Source: Saxidomus purpurata (lineage: Eukaryota > Mollusca > Bivalvia > Venerida > Veneridae). Taken from it: a DNA stretch of 64,000 bases. The notes beneath the pieces were generated by a model. That model was not told where the DNA came from and made no database searches. It saw only the letters and a list, made by a program, of their open reading frames with translations. The stretch is from assembly GCA_022818135.1 (NCBI GenBank), contig JAFMSR010000018.1:4263542-4327541 (forward strand), written 5' to 3'. This document shows, in pieces, positions 52,301 to 63,565 of the stretch. Every line of letters starts with the position of its first letter. Within the stretch, counting starts at the first letter, position 1. Both the position numbers and the translations under genes were made by a program.

Positions 52301-52560
52301 GTGGAATGGAAAGTCCATTTAGTATGTCAAAAATGCATACAGTGTAATTAAAAACATTTCAGAAAGGAAAGGCTAGGCAGCTTGTTACTGATTTCTTATA
52401 AAGACAGAAAAAAATCCCTGTGGAGTAAATTATAATATCATACATACGACGCGTCATGCAATAGTTCCCCGAGTTCCAGCTGGTCACATGCTTCAATAAA
52501 CTCATCAGTGACACATTTCCAGTTGTAGATAGGTCCTTCATATTCTTTTCTTTCCTCCAT
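40367..52560 (-). CDS. NAA35: NAA35, NatC N-terminal acetyltransferase auxiliary subunit
   Basis: Nineteen coding exons, in transcript order: 52560-52448, 51860-51746, 51169-51095, 50495-50328, 50144-50034, 49772-49719, 49085-49002, 48315-48198, 47593-47415, 46685-46626, 45934-45828, 45655-45490, 45115-44937, 44577-44492, 43974-43853, 41995-41855, 41367-41245, 40813-40733 and 40423-40367. They sum to 2139 nt, 712 residues (human about 725). Landmarks: [77 protein letters not shown], a Lys-rich [12 protein letters not shown] loop and [10 protein letters not shown]. In the family this subunit (yeast Mak10) scaffolds NAA30 and NAA38 on the ribosome for co-translational N-terminal acetylation. 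The start ATG follows an acceptor at 52566, so a 5' UTR exon exists upstream. Confidence 0.97.
42316..43612. repeat. Large tandem-core element, six ~165-bp units with terminal hairpins
   Basis: AAACTAAGTGACCCC-type units recur at about 42600, 42764, 42929, 43095 and 43260, with a diverged first unit near 42435. Each has CTAGGCCTTGTGGTTTCA and TTGGTAGAGGTCCA. The left end has AGGGCCAAGATGGCCCT (7-bp stem). The right end has AGCTCACCCTGG CGTAG CCAGGTGAGCT (43580-43606), a strong hairpin followed by AAAAA. It is in a NAA35 intron. The structure suggests a pearl/Helentron-type element (inference). Confidence 0.8.
46160..46250 (-). repeat. tRNA-derived SINE head
   Basis: The minus strand has a perfect A-box match TGGTCCAGTGG and a B box GGTTCAAATCC ~40 bases on, as in a tRNA. 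Diverged sequence surrounds it in a NAA35 intron. No intact cloverleaf is claimed. Confidence 0.55.
48640..48790 (-). repeat. SINE-like repeat (second family)
   Basis: CTCCTTGTAAGAAACTGCCA and a minus-strand B-box-like GGTTCAAGTTCTGC follow the order seen at 14690-14860. It lies in a NAA35 intron. Confidence 0.5.
49114..49325 (+). mobile_element. Intact tRNA-derived SINE with target-site duplication
   Basis: The A box TGGTGTAGAGG and B box GGTTCGAGCCC are correctly spaced; the body and tail (CAATCAAGCTAAAATAAATT) match copies at 3212-3385 and 9489-9651. ACTAACTGGGGA flanks it at 49114-49125 and 49314-49325. The minus strand translates to the false peptides GLEPATFG and SGARTRNL. The insertion begins about 30-40 bases upstream (in gene sense) of the NAA35 acceptor at 49086. 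Confidence 0.88.
51300..51600 (+). repeat. Diverged tRNA-like repeat sequence in a NAA35 intron
   Basis: TGGTCGAGTGGCTAAGGTCA resembles a Ser/Leu tRNA A-box region. A B-box-like AGTTCAAGTCCTG occurs ~230 bases later, after a second GGTCAAGGTCA. The arrangement suggests two overlapping or interrupted SINE remnants. Confidence 0.35.
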
Positions 52561-52565
52561 CCTTC

Positions 52566-53340
52566 TGTAATTTTTTAAGCAAACCAGTATCAATCATTGT
52601 GTACCCCATCTGAGTCATGGCATTACTCATACATAACCACTGTGTTACACATGGTGAATTTTATAACGTTTGATTATACTAATAGTCCCCGACCTCCAGT
52701 TATAATCAGTAATTGATTGTTGGAGTAACAATGTAGATGTAGATCATGCAGTCTATATTGATTAGTACCATGAAAGGACAGAGGGATGAGGAAAAGGGAT
52801 AAGAGGAACGTCCCGGTATCCCCCCAAAACTCAGTTAAGAAAATCGCTCACTAGATCTAGTTGTTTTTATATTTCTGGTCGGAAATGACTTTCATTTTTC
52901 ACATTTATATTCACCCATTTAAGACCAGAAAACACATTGTCAAAAAAATGCATTTTTTGTCGCGAAAACATATGACAATATTAAATATCAAAATGATGCA
53001 TGATGTATTTTTCTACAGAATCGTGTGAACATTCACTAAAATGTAAAAACAATCATGCATGATAGATACAAATACAATCTTTTCAAGTTTTGTTCAATTT
53101 TTGTTCTGTTTCGAATTATTTACACTGGCTTACCTGCCCTTGATTTGATACTTGTATTAAATGCCTGTACATCGGTATATTTTGTCCGGTGTTTTCCGTT
53201 AACAAACTCCTAGTCCGGGATTACCTACCGCTGGCACTATGTTCTCGCTGGATACCGAATGAGCAAACTCCCGCAGTGGTTGCTTCTCCTTATAGAATAC
53301 AATACTCACTGCTAACATAGCACGTTTTTTAAGGTAGCGT
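52566..53340 (-). promoter_or_regulatory. Probable NAA35 5' UTR intron, first exon and promoter region
   Basis: An acceptor (TTACAG) at 52566-52571 precedes the start exon. Minus-strand donor-like GCG|GTAGGT or GTAG|GTAATC occurs at ~53222-53229, suitable for a non-coding first exon lying at about 53229-53300. No core promoter motif is clear. Confidence 0.4.
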
Positions 53341-53394
53341 CTGACTTAAGCTGTCGGTAACCACAAATGAGTGATATCACCATCAGCATAGGAA

Positions 53395-53860
53395 TGGAGT
53401 ACTGAAACTTATTGTCAACCTTAAACCAGATAAAGCTGTTGGACAAGATCGCATTACTTTTTTTAGACAATTTGTCCTCAAAAAGTTGAGAAATGATATT
53501 GCTGATGTCATTAAAGTTGCCAAAAAGTTACTGTCTTCAAAGTCTATTTCGGGGCTTTTGTATGACCACTGCACGAAATCATCCAACAAGTAATATAAAG
53601 TAAAACTCAAGTTATATTTTTTCAAAATCGGGTTCATGCATGACAAAAATCGAAAGTTCTGTTCTTGAGCTTATGTATCTTTATACTAAACCCGACTTTG
53701 TAAATAAATATAACTTGACTTGACATTAATATTACTTGAGCATGAAAAAGTACATGTAACATCTGGAGTACCCCCGGCCTCTGTTCTGGGACCCCTGTTC
53801 ATCCTTATTTATATCAACAACCTTCCACTTGACATTAACACAGCCCGTAAACGCGCACCA
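53395..53860 (+). pseudogene. LINE reverse-transcriptase relic 1
   Basis: Two fragments survive. KPDKAVGQDRI (~53427) resembles the RT palm start (KPxKAxGPDGI). VTSGVPPASVLGPLFILIYI followed by NNLPLDI (~53755-53840) resembles the RT core [22 protein letters not shown]. The middle is deleted and the catalytic YxDD region is absent. It fits a Jockey/CR1/I-type non-LTR element. The second fragment is the stronger. Confidence 0.7.
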
Positions 53861-53947
53861 CCTTCACCCCTGGTGAAGCGGGGAAAAAGGTGTGCTAATT
53901 TCTTCCAGTGGAGGTGAAAAACAGAGATAAACGGTGTTTAGGCAGGC

Positions 53948-53981
53948 AAGGTCTTTCAAATAGTACTATTTGAAAGACCTT
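53948..53981. repeat. 34-bp perfect palindrome
   Basis: AAGGTCTTTCAAATAGT is followed by its exact reverse complement, with no spacer. AGGC flanks both sides. A second inverted pair, GGTAAGTGATTGC at ~53988 and GCAATCACTTACC at ~54138, surrounds the next 150 bases. Confidence 0.9.
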
Positions 53982-54239
53982 GAGGCAGGTAAGTGATTGC
54001 TTTTCTTCTCACTTCGTCAATCTTGGGTTTTTAACGTCGGCATTTCGCATGGGGACGCCGAAATACCATAAGGGTCGAATAGCGAGCTTAGATTTTTTGA
54101 AAATCTTTTAAAATATTTTATATAATTAAAGAAAGCAATCACTTACCATATTTAGAATGAGAAATAGGAATACCAGCGTCAAAGACCTTCTACTAATCAT
54201 GTCAGTGTCCCGTTTAAGGTGTTTCCGTTTTTTATTTCA

Positions 54240-54425
54240 TCTCAATGTATATTAATCGCTCTCGAGACTCACTCCAGATGGAATCAACTTCGAACATCTG
54301 CATGGGTTATCAACAGTGCAGTCAGTGGTCCCACAAGGTACTGTACTCGAACCAAAACTGTTTTAGCCCATATCAACGATATATCTCGTCAAATATAGTT
54401 ATTCGCCGAAAAGGAAGAGGATTGC
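54240..54425 (+). pseudogene. LINE reverse-transcriptase relic 2
   Basis: One frame reads STVQSVVPQGTVLEPKLF then a stop (54315-54372). After a shift, AHINDIS follows, matching [19 protein letters not shown] of non-LTR RTs. It is short, frameshifted and without a catalytic motif. It differs from relic 1, so it is a separate insertion or a divergent duplicate. Confidence 0.6.
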
Positions 54426-54469
54426 TTTGAACTACAAGAGCTGTTTGTAAAACATGTATGCCCCCTCTG

Positions 54470-54740
54470 ATGCAATCAGTAATGTGGAAAAAGAAATGCA
54501 TGTGGCCTGAAAAAATGTCCAACCTCTACACCAAGTTTCAAGATGCTAGGCCCATGCACGCGTTCTCGAGTTATCGTCCGGAAACCGTTTTACTATTCCG
54601 GGTCACTGTGACCTTGACCTTTGACCTACTAACCTCAAAATCAATAGGGGTCATCTGCTGGTCATGACCAACCTCCACACTAAGTGTCAAGATGGTATGC
54701 CCACGCGTTCTTGAGTTGTCGTCCGGTAAGATGATTACAA
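54470..54740. repeat. Dispersed repeat with two diverged units
   Basis: GTCCAACCTCTACACCAAGT..CACGCGTTCTCGAGTTATCG and GACCAACCTCCACACTAAGT..CACGCGTTCTTGAGTTGTCG are tandem, separated by GTGACCTTGACCTTTGACCT. No gene. Confidence 0.65.
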
Positions 54741-55251
54741 TGTTCACATGTATTATTTAAAATGTCAAACCTATTGACCGTAGAGGAGTGTCTGTCTGTG
54801 TTTTCCTAATATAAGTTGTAACAGTCGCTTGTTCGATGGTTGTATTATCCACAGTTTTTGCAGTAATTTCTTGAGACGCCCCCCTCGTTGTGTTTGGTTG
54901 AAAATTCTATTTTGACCCCTACTATTAGAGTTTCTGTTTAGTGTTCTGTATCTCCGTTGTTCAAAATCTGATGACGCTTCACTTGATTCCTTTGTTCCTT
55001 TTTCACAATGTTAGTATTTTTTAATGCGTGTGACTAATTTGCTGCTTCCATATTTGTTAAGGTGTATGCCATCTCTCTTGTAGAAACTTCTTACAATATT
55101 TCCGTACAATAAGAACGTACTGTGTGTATTTACACAATTGACCGCATTGTTTTTTTGCACAGTTCGGTAATAAAGTTGTTAAGCGGACGAAAATCTGTAT
55201 CCGTTCTCGGCCATATTATACAAAAATGCATCTTTCAACTAAAATCCTTAA

Positions 55252-56620
55252 TCAACGTTGTAACTTTATGGGTGCTATATGCTTTCCCGACGAAACGTTA
55301 TTTCCGGCTATATATACGTTCAGAAAGTCATTTAAATCAAAATTATCTAAAGTATTAGCAACATCTGCTATTTTACATCCAGGCAAAGGTTTCACAAAAA
55401 CGTTCCAAGTCAGTTCACGTCTGTTGATACCGTTCATTAAAGAGTCTCCAATGATTGATATCTTGTTCCTTTCCAAGGGCGTGTTTGGTGTTGTTTCCTG
55501 GTTTTCGTTAATTGTTTTCATCTCTATTTTGTATTAGCCCTTCGTGAATATTTGGTCTAGCACAATAGGGTTTATTTCTTTGTCTGGTGAATGTTGTACT
55601 TGTTTCCGTGTTGATACTTAAAGTTGCAATACTTCTTTGATTTCTTTGATTTGGGAACTATTGCAGGACTTTATGCTGTCAGAGCCAGAGCTTAAGGCGT
55701 TTCTAAGTTGTTACCGCATAATCACTTATCTGTGTTTTCAGTTGTTTTGTCGATTCAGCCAGGTCTTCTACGTCTGTGCATGCCAAGGTCATGTGTAGCT
55801 TGTTTTGAGATTTTACTGATTCAATTTTATCACACAACTGTTGAAATCTGTTTTCATTTGTGTTAATGTCGGTTTCAAACAGTTCTGTAAGAGCAATAAT
55901 TTCATATTTGTTTTCAAACAATGTTACTTCCGGTGTGTTATCATCGTCAGAGTCAACCTTTTTGTCTGCATCAGTATCTTCATCAATGACAGTAAAAATT
56001 GTTACACCATGAGACGCTTCATCAGTATCGCATAATACAACTGGCGTTGTGTTTTTAGCGTTTGAGCTGTAAGGATTCACTTGAATCTTCAGTAACTACA
56101 TTACATTTTGAAGTTTGAGTATCTTTTGCATTTGAGTATTCAATTATCGCTTGCCGCATGTCTGAATTTACATCATCTACAGTAGCATTCTGACTCTTTA
56201 ACACTTTTTTCTATAAAATATATTATAGATTTCAAGTCAGTGTTCATGAAGTGTAGCGTGTTTTTTCCATTGATCAAACAAGTACAAGTTGTATGGTATA
56301 TGTTAATGGTATACAAGTGGGTCTCGTCTTCTGAAACTTTATATTTAGTTTCTACGTTCCTGCCCTTTTTATCAATAACGGGAATTTTCTTGCTTTCATA
56401 TTTTTAACTTTCTGCCTGGTAGACATTTACTGATGCATGTTTAAAAAGTTCGTTCAGACCTGTATTCATATCCAGTAATTGGTCTTTTTATGTTGCCTGT
56501 AACTTTTTTTGTCAATAACTTCGATAGATTAAGCACATAACTTCTTCTTTCTTCTTCTTCATTTCCTTCTTTTTGTTTAGTTTTTAATTTTTCAACTACA
56601 GTATCTCTCTTTGACGCGAG
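55252..56620 (-). pseudogene. Degenerate retroelement-type ORF with SGNH/GDS-hydrolase-like start
   Basis: Minus-strand frame 55521-55252 reads NKISIIGDSLMNGINRREL and KPLPGCKIADVANTLDNF, matching block I (GDS) and the PG(x)x(I) pattern of SGNH hydrolase-like domains found in some retroelement ORFs. A second minus frame (56080-55703) is acidic with a possible coiled coil (FQQLCDKIESVKSQNKL). Frames are broken between 55521 and 55703 and beyond 56100, and no later SGNH blocks remain. The identity as a mobile-element ORF is inferred. Confidence 0.5.
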
Positions 56621-56969
56621 ATTTTATCCATCATTAATTCTGCACTGACGGCACTTTTTCCAATTAAATGCACATGTGTATGTAGGTTTTAAGTTTTCCT
56701 ATAAGTTTTAACAAACAAAAAAATGTTTTAACGTCTAATAGGAATTGTTAAAAAATTAAAACCGACTTTTTGCAAGAGCGTAATTTTTAACTTGTTATGG
56801 CGTGGATGTCACTTCCGTCAAATGTACCTATTAGTAAGTCTTTCGCCACTTTATGACCTTTGCAATGCATTATGTACTGTACCAAAATAATGTAAAGAAG
56901 TGAGGGGCAGCGCTAGCAGTGCTCAACAATAGCATACCGAGCGTCCTTAGTCAACAGCGGAAAACAATG

Positions 56970-57385
56970 TCACGTGACTTCTCGGGAATGTACGTAATTT
57001 CTGTTTCAGTGAAATAACAAACTACGATCTCTCATATCGAGGTTTGAACGTTCCGTAAATATCCGTACTTTTCCGTGATATGCATATGATTATATTCCGC
57101 AATCAGCGTAAGTTGACATTTACAGCGCAGTTATTTCTAAAACAAGAGTTTTAGTGAAAAGGGCCGTAAAATGGAGCCCGTAATCTATGAACTATGCTGG
57201 AGTCGTTTGAAATTGTCTGTATGGTTTTATAATATGCTACATTCAACTGGTCTACCTTGCACTACCTTCCCATATCGCAGTTTTACAGTTGTTATCAGCA
57301 CATTTTACAGTTAATTTTTCTTATGTGTTTGAAATGTAGCAGGTTGGGCCTTTATTCTTACAGCCCCAGGCCAAAAACATGTAGT
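56970..57385. repeat. Dispersed ~0.5-kb repeat, copy 2
   Basis: Same order of blocks as 21385-21895 with internal deletions of about 90 bases. It ends near GGCCTTTATTCTTACAG, CCCCAGGCCAAAAAC (compare GGGACTTTCAGTCC and CCGGGCCAAAAATG in copy 1). Confidence 0.75.
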
Positions 57386-57496
57386 CCTTTAACGATTTTT
57401 AAATGACTTTTCGTTACAATGATGTGCATTTTAGCTAAACTGAGAAATGTGCTCAATGTGTGCTATTGTGATCGCCTGGTGTCCGTCATCTGTCTG

Positions 57497-57926
57497 TCTT
57501 GAAGTGGAATTATGCACATTTTTTTCAAGAAAAAATCCAGCTGAAATAGGTGTGTGCAAAAAGGGTAGAGGAAATAATAGCTTTTAACCCAATACACCAA
57601 ACTCTTCCTGCTACCAGTACGAAATAATAACTTTCCAAATATTATTTTTCCTATTTTGGACTGGGAGAGTCAATTTAAAAAATAACAACTGCATGCAGGA
57701 GTTGCTTCCCTTCCACTGCCGAAATACAACACAAGGGAGATCACTGCGAAGAAAGGAACTATTATTTTATTTGTCCATTTTTTTTTTTATTTCTAAAGCA
57801 CCAACTTCAAATACTTATGCGGCATTATCATAAGTTTAACACATTTAAATGCACAGCAACCGAAAATTGCTTTTATAAAACAAAAATACACTATGTGCAG
57901 TAAGATGAGCATAACGTCACTTTAAC
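57497..57926. mobile_element. 429-bp MITE family, copy B
   Basis: Aligned with 12329-12757 in the same orientation. It carries a ~28-bp insertion (ATCCAGCTGAAATAGGTGTG region, ~57537) and several deletions. Left tip GAAGTGGAATTATGC and right tip GTCACTTTAAC retain the inverted repeats in decayed form. Confidence 0.82.
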
Positions 57927-57979
57927 ATTGTCTGCAATAAAGGCTGCATTTTTCACTGGAACTTGAATCGTCCATCCTT

Positions 57980-58016
57980 AAAGCTCAGCTTGGCACAACG
58001 TGCTAGGTGAGCTTAT
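57980..58016. repeat. Terminal hairpin of a tandem-core/Helentron-like element
   Basis: AAAGCTCAGCTTGGCACAAC is followed by GTGCTAGGTGAGCTT: the arms AAGCTCA and TGAGCTT resemble the end of the 42316-43612 element. The rest of the element is missing here. Confidence 0.45.
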
Positions 58017-61000
58017 AACTTCTTACTTATTCATTATAAGCCTTTCTCATTTTTTTCACTAATCAATCTGATAATGACATTATCTTATGATTCCTTGGCC
58101 TTATAACTGTTTGATATTGGTAATGTGAAAGAATGACAACGACATTGTACGTTTAACCGCCGGTGTCTCTTCTTTTACTTATCGGGTTTTTTTCTGTTGT
58201 TCTTAAGCTAAATAACCACCATGTCTGAAATGATCGTCAAAATGAATCAAGAATGAGAATTCAGTGTAAATAAATTAATAAATGAACAACGAGCTCAGTA
58301 GTTCTTCGGGAGACAACTCGTTTAGATCAAGCCACCGTACGTTTGACAGGTTCTCTAACCCAAATGTAATGTGCTTAATTGAAGAAGCGGCCCGCTATAT
58401 TTAAATAACGTGGTTTGAAAATGTAACATGTAAGTGAAGTAGTGTATAGTTCTTCAAAATGTTATGAAATGACTGAAAACCGCCACGGAAGGTACGACGA
58501 AGAACGGGTTAAAACCACTGTTCCATGTGTAATTTTAAAATTATCTTTTTATCCGTGTAAACGTCAAATTATTTTATATGCTTAATATGTAAAAGTTTTA
58601 TAAGTAGTTTAAAGTTTTTATTGCTAAGCCAGTATAAAAACCTACATCGGTCAAACATGCCTGTGCATCTTCCGGTATCGGGTAATGTGGATCCATTATT
58701 GCGTTACTATAACTCGATTTTTTTTAATTCAAAATTAACAATCACACTTCAGTTTTTGAATGGAAGTATCACTGTTCATTCACTGACAGTCTATTTTAAT
58801 CAGACATTTCATGTTACCAGACTGGATAAGAGCTATAAACTGACAGGTAGCCAAAGCTAACTTATTAGTCGGGATGCACAAACATTTTGACCGCAAACCG
58901 GATTTTGTGAGGACGGAGGTAGGAATAGTATTGTATATTCTAAGAATCACTTTAATGGAATATAGCGTAGAACATATTATAATATTGCTGCGTTAACTTT
59001 GTCTGTGCTGAATAGGGATTGTATATACAATCTAATAAATCCTGATGAAAAAAAAACTGAAAGAGCGTAAAGATTATTGAAAGCGTTTTCATACATATGT
59101 TTTTATTTCTTTTTAAGTCATAAATGATAAACTGAAATTGAGAAACAGTTACTAAATTGTAAATGCACAAACCAGATTGTCAAGTATTTGCTTTACACGA
59201 ACCTAGAATATAAATTTATTCTGTCTCTGTTATAAAGTCTGTAAAGTTAATTTGCATCTCCCATTTCAAAATATTTACGTGAAAGCTTTGTTTCTAGGCC
59301 CGCTGTGATACGTAGTATCACAGTTTTTCTTGTCTTCTTTGTGACAGCTTTAAGAGTAATTTTTATATTGCTTTATGTATCTCGGCAGTAACGGGCAAAG
59401 ACGAGAAAGATCGTCGAAAGATGTGAACACTTGTGTATCCTTCACATATCTCGCGCAGCCTTCACCGCCGTTGTTTTTAGCATAAAGCACATACAAAATG
59501 TATGAAGTAGACGCTTGAACTATAGAATTTTCTTTTTAAACTCGTGCTCTCATACAAAATATGAGTATTACGTTGTTTGCGTTAAAAATAAAGTGAGATT
59601 AGTAAAAAGAAATCTTACATAAACCGTCGCAGATCTAAGAAAAAAATGCCAATTTTCAACGAACTTTCAATTGCTTTTGTTAAAAAAAAATCGTACAGTA
59701 ACATTTTGAAAATATTTAAAGTTGATTTCTTTTTTAATTCTTAAAATTAAGTCAATGTTTATTTTAAACGCATACCGAAGAAAAACTACCCAAACTGATA
59801 CGACTGCGTCGCTGAAAGATTTTTATGTATAATAAACGGAAATGAAACGACCGATGAAATAACAATTTTGAAGTCACGGTTGGTTTTTAAATATTTGTTT
59901 TGCCTTCGTTTACTTCTGTGTAATGATTAGGATCAGAAAACCACTTCCCTTTTGAATTACTGTCACAAATTCGCCATTTTGGATCATAGTGACTAATCTA
60001 ACATTTTAAAGGTCATGGGATGGGACATGATGTTTCAGTTTCATAGTTTTGACCAAATTTTGTTTTTTAAGTCTTGAACCATTCCTTCTGGTTTTGGTGC
60101 TGAGAGTTTCCTACATGCACGAATGTGTGCTCATTTTGGCTAATGAAGCAACATACATGGTTCACGAATTATTGTTATTACTTAAGCTTCTTTGGCACAG
60201 TGTCCTATCTCCTTAAAGATGTCTGCAAAGGAAACTTGTTTCTTTTGCTTACACTTGGACCTTTTTCTGGACGTTATTATGGTGGGTATTGGGATGTTGC
60301 CATAGGGAATCATTCCTCATTTCGTAACCATATGGTCTATTTAACACTTGACGACAAATCTTAATGTCTTTTAACCAATTTTACTTGTAGGCAACTTGTC
60401 ATATCACAAGACCGCTTACTACACTGAATAAACAAAAACAAATTTGATTTTATAGACATTTTTATTGCACAGCGAGTTTCAATTAAGCATTTCATTTAAT
60501 TTCTACCTGAATGTTTCGTACCATAATTATATATCTATATATTTGCAAACAGAAACTCCGTCCATTTACAGATACTGACCGCATTTTTTTAACAACTGTG
60601 CCGTGATGTCAAAGAGGAATATGAAAGTTAACATAATCTACCATGATAAAAAAAATCGCCGCATTTTTAAACGACAAAAAGAAATTTTCTAGAAATAATA
60701 TTTTAGTGACCGGGTCTAATTTCTTAATTAAAAAAGAACAAAAATAAACACCTGAAAATCTATATTCTGCTTTTGACCAAGAATGCAGCATCAATTTTAA
60801 ATGTAAAATACAAGTGTACCCAAATCATGATGCATGCTAAATTCTGGTACACATGGCTAAAAAATGTTGTCAGTATCTATAAAATAAACTACATGTATTA
60901 AGAATAAATAGCACTACTCATTATTAACAACATAAACTATATACACATTAATGTACACGATTTGCGTAGAACATGCACAAAATAAACAAATGATCAGACT

Positions 61001-61484
61001 GTACAATAATTTGCGTAGAACTGCACAGAAAATCGACACATAGTTATATTTCCATACGAGACAGATATTATGCTTATTTTCATGTAAAAAATGAGTCAAT
61101 AAATGTAATATATGAGACAGGGTTATTTTCAATCCGTAATATGGCATGTAAAATACAGGGCATGTTTTATAATGGGTTCTTTATATCAGTTTCAGACAGT
61201 AGCAGTTCCTGATATTTTTATTTAAAAAATGAGTTATTAGTAGGTAGTCAAGAAATTTCTTAAAAGGTAAAAATAATTTCGTGAAAGCTAGTATAGTTAT
61301 AGAAATTTTGACTCTTGATATTGAAGAAAATATTAATGTTTAAGATTTTTACTGGCGTAAAAGTGTTATCATGAAGAAAAAGCAATATTTCAAGTTTTAC
61401 CCCTTTGCGTGTTACATGTCATGCTGGGATGAGAGACAAACAGACATTTACAATATAAATCTATCACATAATTATATAAATAGT
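58017..61484. other. Gene-poor stretch beyond the forkhead gene 3' end
   Basis: It probably includes forkhead 3' UTR on the minus strand near 61 kb. Short open frames (58621-58860 +, 60125-60364 +) have no recognisable family. No repeat or RNA gene was identified. Confidence 0.4.
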
Positions 61485-61490
61485 TTTATT
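61485..61490 (-). terminator. AATAAA overlapping the forkhead stop codon
   Basis: On the minus strand the end of the ORF reads CAA CAA TAA AAC, so the TAA stop is contained in an AATAAA hexamer. Further TTTATT hexamers occur beyond, so it may not be the one used. Confidence 0.3.
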
Positions 61491-63271
61491 GTTGCAATCT
61501 CAACTGTCCGCTATACTGAGGTGCATAATAGGGAGCTTGTTGAAAAGACGAATAAGAACTCAAAGAAGAGTTTGTGGTTGGTGGTAGTGCTGGAGGATTC
61601 GACACAGGCAGGTATGATCCACCCAAAGATCCGCTGAGGCTCGAACCAAAACTGTTTCCAAGTCCATTACTTAAAGTGTTAGTAAGTCCGTTTGACATGG
61701 AACCCGGGGAATAGTAAGGCGAATAACTTGACGTTGGCTGGCTTGCCCAAGATTCTGTCTTGGTTGGAAGTCCGTATTGTTGAGGCTGACTGATACCCTG
61801 TGAAAACGATGGCAGTCCCAAGGGGTTAAGTGATGGGTAAGGTTTATATCCAGGGGGAGGATACAAACTGAAATGTCCGTAAGAATTTACATGTTGCACG
61901 TGCGCCGCGTGTGCCGCCTCTGCCGCTGCCATTTTTTGTCTGTGTAATTTGAATCTCTTTGCTCGTCTCAGAAAACTACCATTGCCGAACATATCACCGC
62001 ATCCTGGATGTAATGCCCAATAATTTCCCTTTCCGGGCCTCCCTGGTGCCCTTGGGACTTTGACGAAACAGTCATTTAGTGAGAGATTGTGACGAATAGA
62101 ATTTTGCCATCTCTGTTGATTGTCTTTAAAATATGGGAAACGATTCATGATGAATGCGTAGATCTCGTTCAATGTCATCATTCCGTTGTTTGAGCTTTCA
62201 ATTGCCATGGTGATAAGCGCAATATAGGAATATGGTGGTTTTACGTCTGCGAATCGACGTTTCTGTTGCGATAGTGTTGAGGTTCCAGAAAAGTTTCCAT
62301 CTTCGTCAACGCAGTCATCAACGTCGCCAATAATACCAGAGTCAGAATGATTAGGGTCACTATCGTCAGCGTATGTGTCGTCTGCCGCATTGGAGTGTGA
62401 CGTCATGTTCATCTCCTGTAATTAGAGGAAAAAATTAAGAATAAAACTTTGCACGACGTACAGACAAATAATAACAATTCAGATCTCCTAAATATTATAG
62501 AGTGAAAGTTATGTAACAATAAAAAAAAATCTCATTTCTGTAAGAAGCAATTATAGCAGTGTTGCGTGTATTTATATCTTGCATAGTCAAAGAACGCATT
62601 ACATATTTGGAATTTGAATATTAAATAGATGCTTTTGCCTCACAATTGAATAGATCACAATAAAGCACGAAGTATATGCATTTTAGTGACAAGTCTACCG
62701 TTTGAACTTAGCTGAAGTGATTAGTTCAGAATTAATATACAGTAAAGGCAAATACATTAATAACAATAATAAGAATAAGAATAATAATAACTTTATTTAA
62801 ATAAGATTTTAGAGACATAAAAGTGAAACATATTTACAGATAATATTACTGGTGAAAACAAGAACATTCAATATGCAAATCGTAGGTTTTAATAAAACTG
62901 TACATCATTTACAGATAATACACGTCAATATGTAATGTAGGTAACCATACTGTACATATTTCGGTGTTAATGTCTTAATTGATATTAGCCGTTTTGAAAA
63001 TCCTCGCATGTAATCTTCGCACTAAAATCTTTAAAAACTTTTGTAAACACACTTTATTCAAGTAAAAAGGGTACGGTCATCATGAATAGTTTTGCATCAT
63101 TTTAATCAACGACAATGTATTGACTTTTGTTGTTTATTTCATAAAAATTTCTAATATCAAAAATGTGTTGACTATTACAACTATGCTTTCAACAATAAAA
63201 CTGTAAAACTGCTTAAACTTTTTTTAAATTTCGCTACATTTAATTAAATAAATAAATATATAAATATAATA

Positions 63272-63307
<36 letters not shown>

Positions 63308-63565
63308 AATAAATAAAAAATAAATAAATACCATTTAACTAAATAAAATAACACTGGCATTATGTTGGAAAAAGATGAAGTAAAGAAATGAAATTCAAAA
63401 CTACGAACATTACAGTAAACTTTCAGCTAGATATGTTTTAGTTCTATAAAGATAACTAACCGGTTGCTGAATCCCGTGATGCATAAGATTTCCGCTTCCC
63501 ATCATACATGATGATTTTTGATCAACTTCCGCTCCCATCATATCTGCAGCAGCATCAATTATCAT
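61486..63565 (-). CDS. Forkhead-box transcription factor, probably FoxAB
   Basis: Two exons are supported: 63565-63461 ([16 protein letters not shown]...GIQQP, donor GTTAGT) and 62415-61486 (acceptor [15 protein letters not shown]... to TAA), giving 344 residues in phase 0. The forkhead domain covers about residues 94-187: [57 protein letters not shown] and [12 protein letters not shown]. WALHPxCGDMF is shared with FoxB, while the [12 protein letters not shown] and RAKRFK combination matches my recollection of spiralian FoxAB; the subclass is a judgement. The acidic N-terminus ([16 protein letters not shown]) and Ser/Pro/Tyr-rich C-terminus look like regulatory regions. The first exon frame is open up to 63658, with an acceptor-like site at 63632, so a further upstream coding exon is possible. 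Nuclear DNA-binding regulator. Confidence 0.92.
62416..63460 (-). other. Forkhead gene intron with AAT/AAAT microsatellites
   Basis: Very AT-rich. (AAT)n-type runs lie at 62757-62790 and (AAT)n/(AAAT)n runs at 63240-63330. No other feature. Confidence 0.8.

Noticed and set aside
53383..53646. 87-codon minus-strand open frame
   Set aside because: It is the reverse of the reverse-transcriptase relic, whose plus-strand reading matches RT motifs.
58621..58860. 79-codon plus-strand open frame as a small gene
   Set aside because: No recognisable domain, start context or splice partners; composition like surrounding AT-rich DNA.
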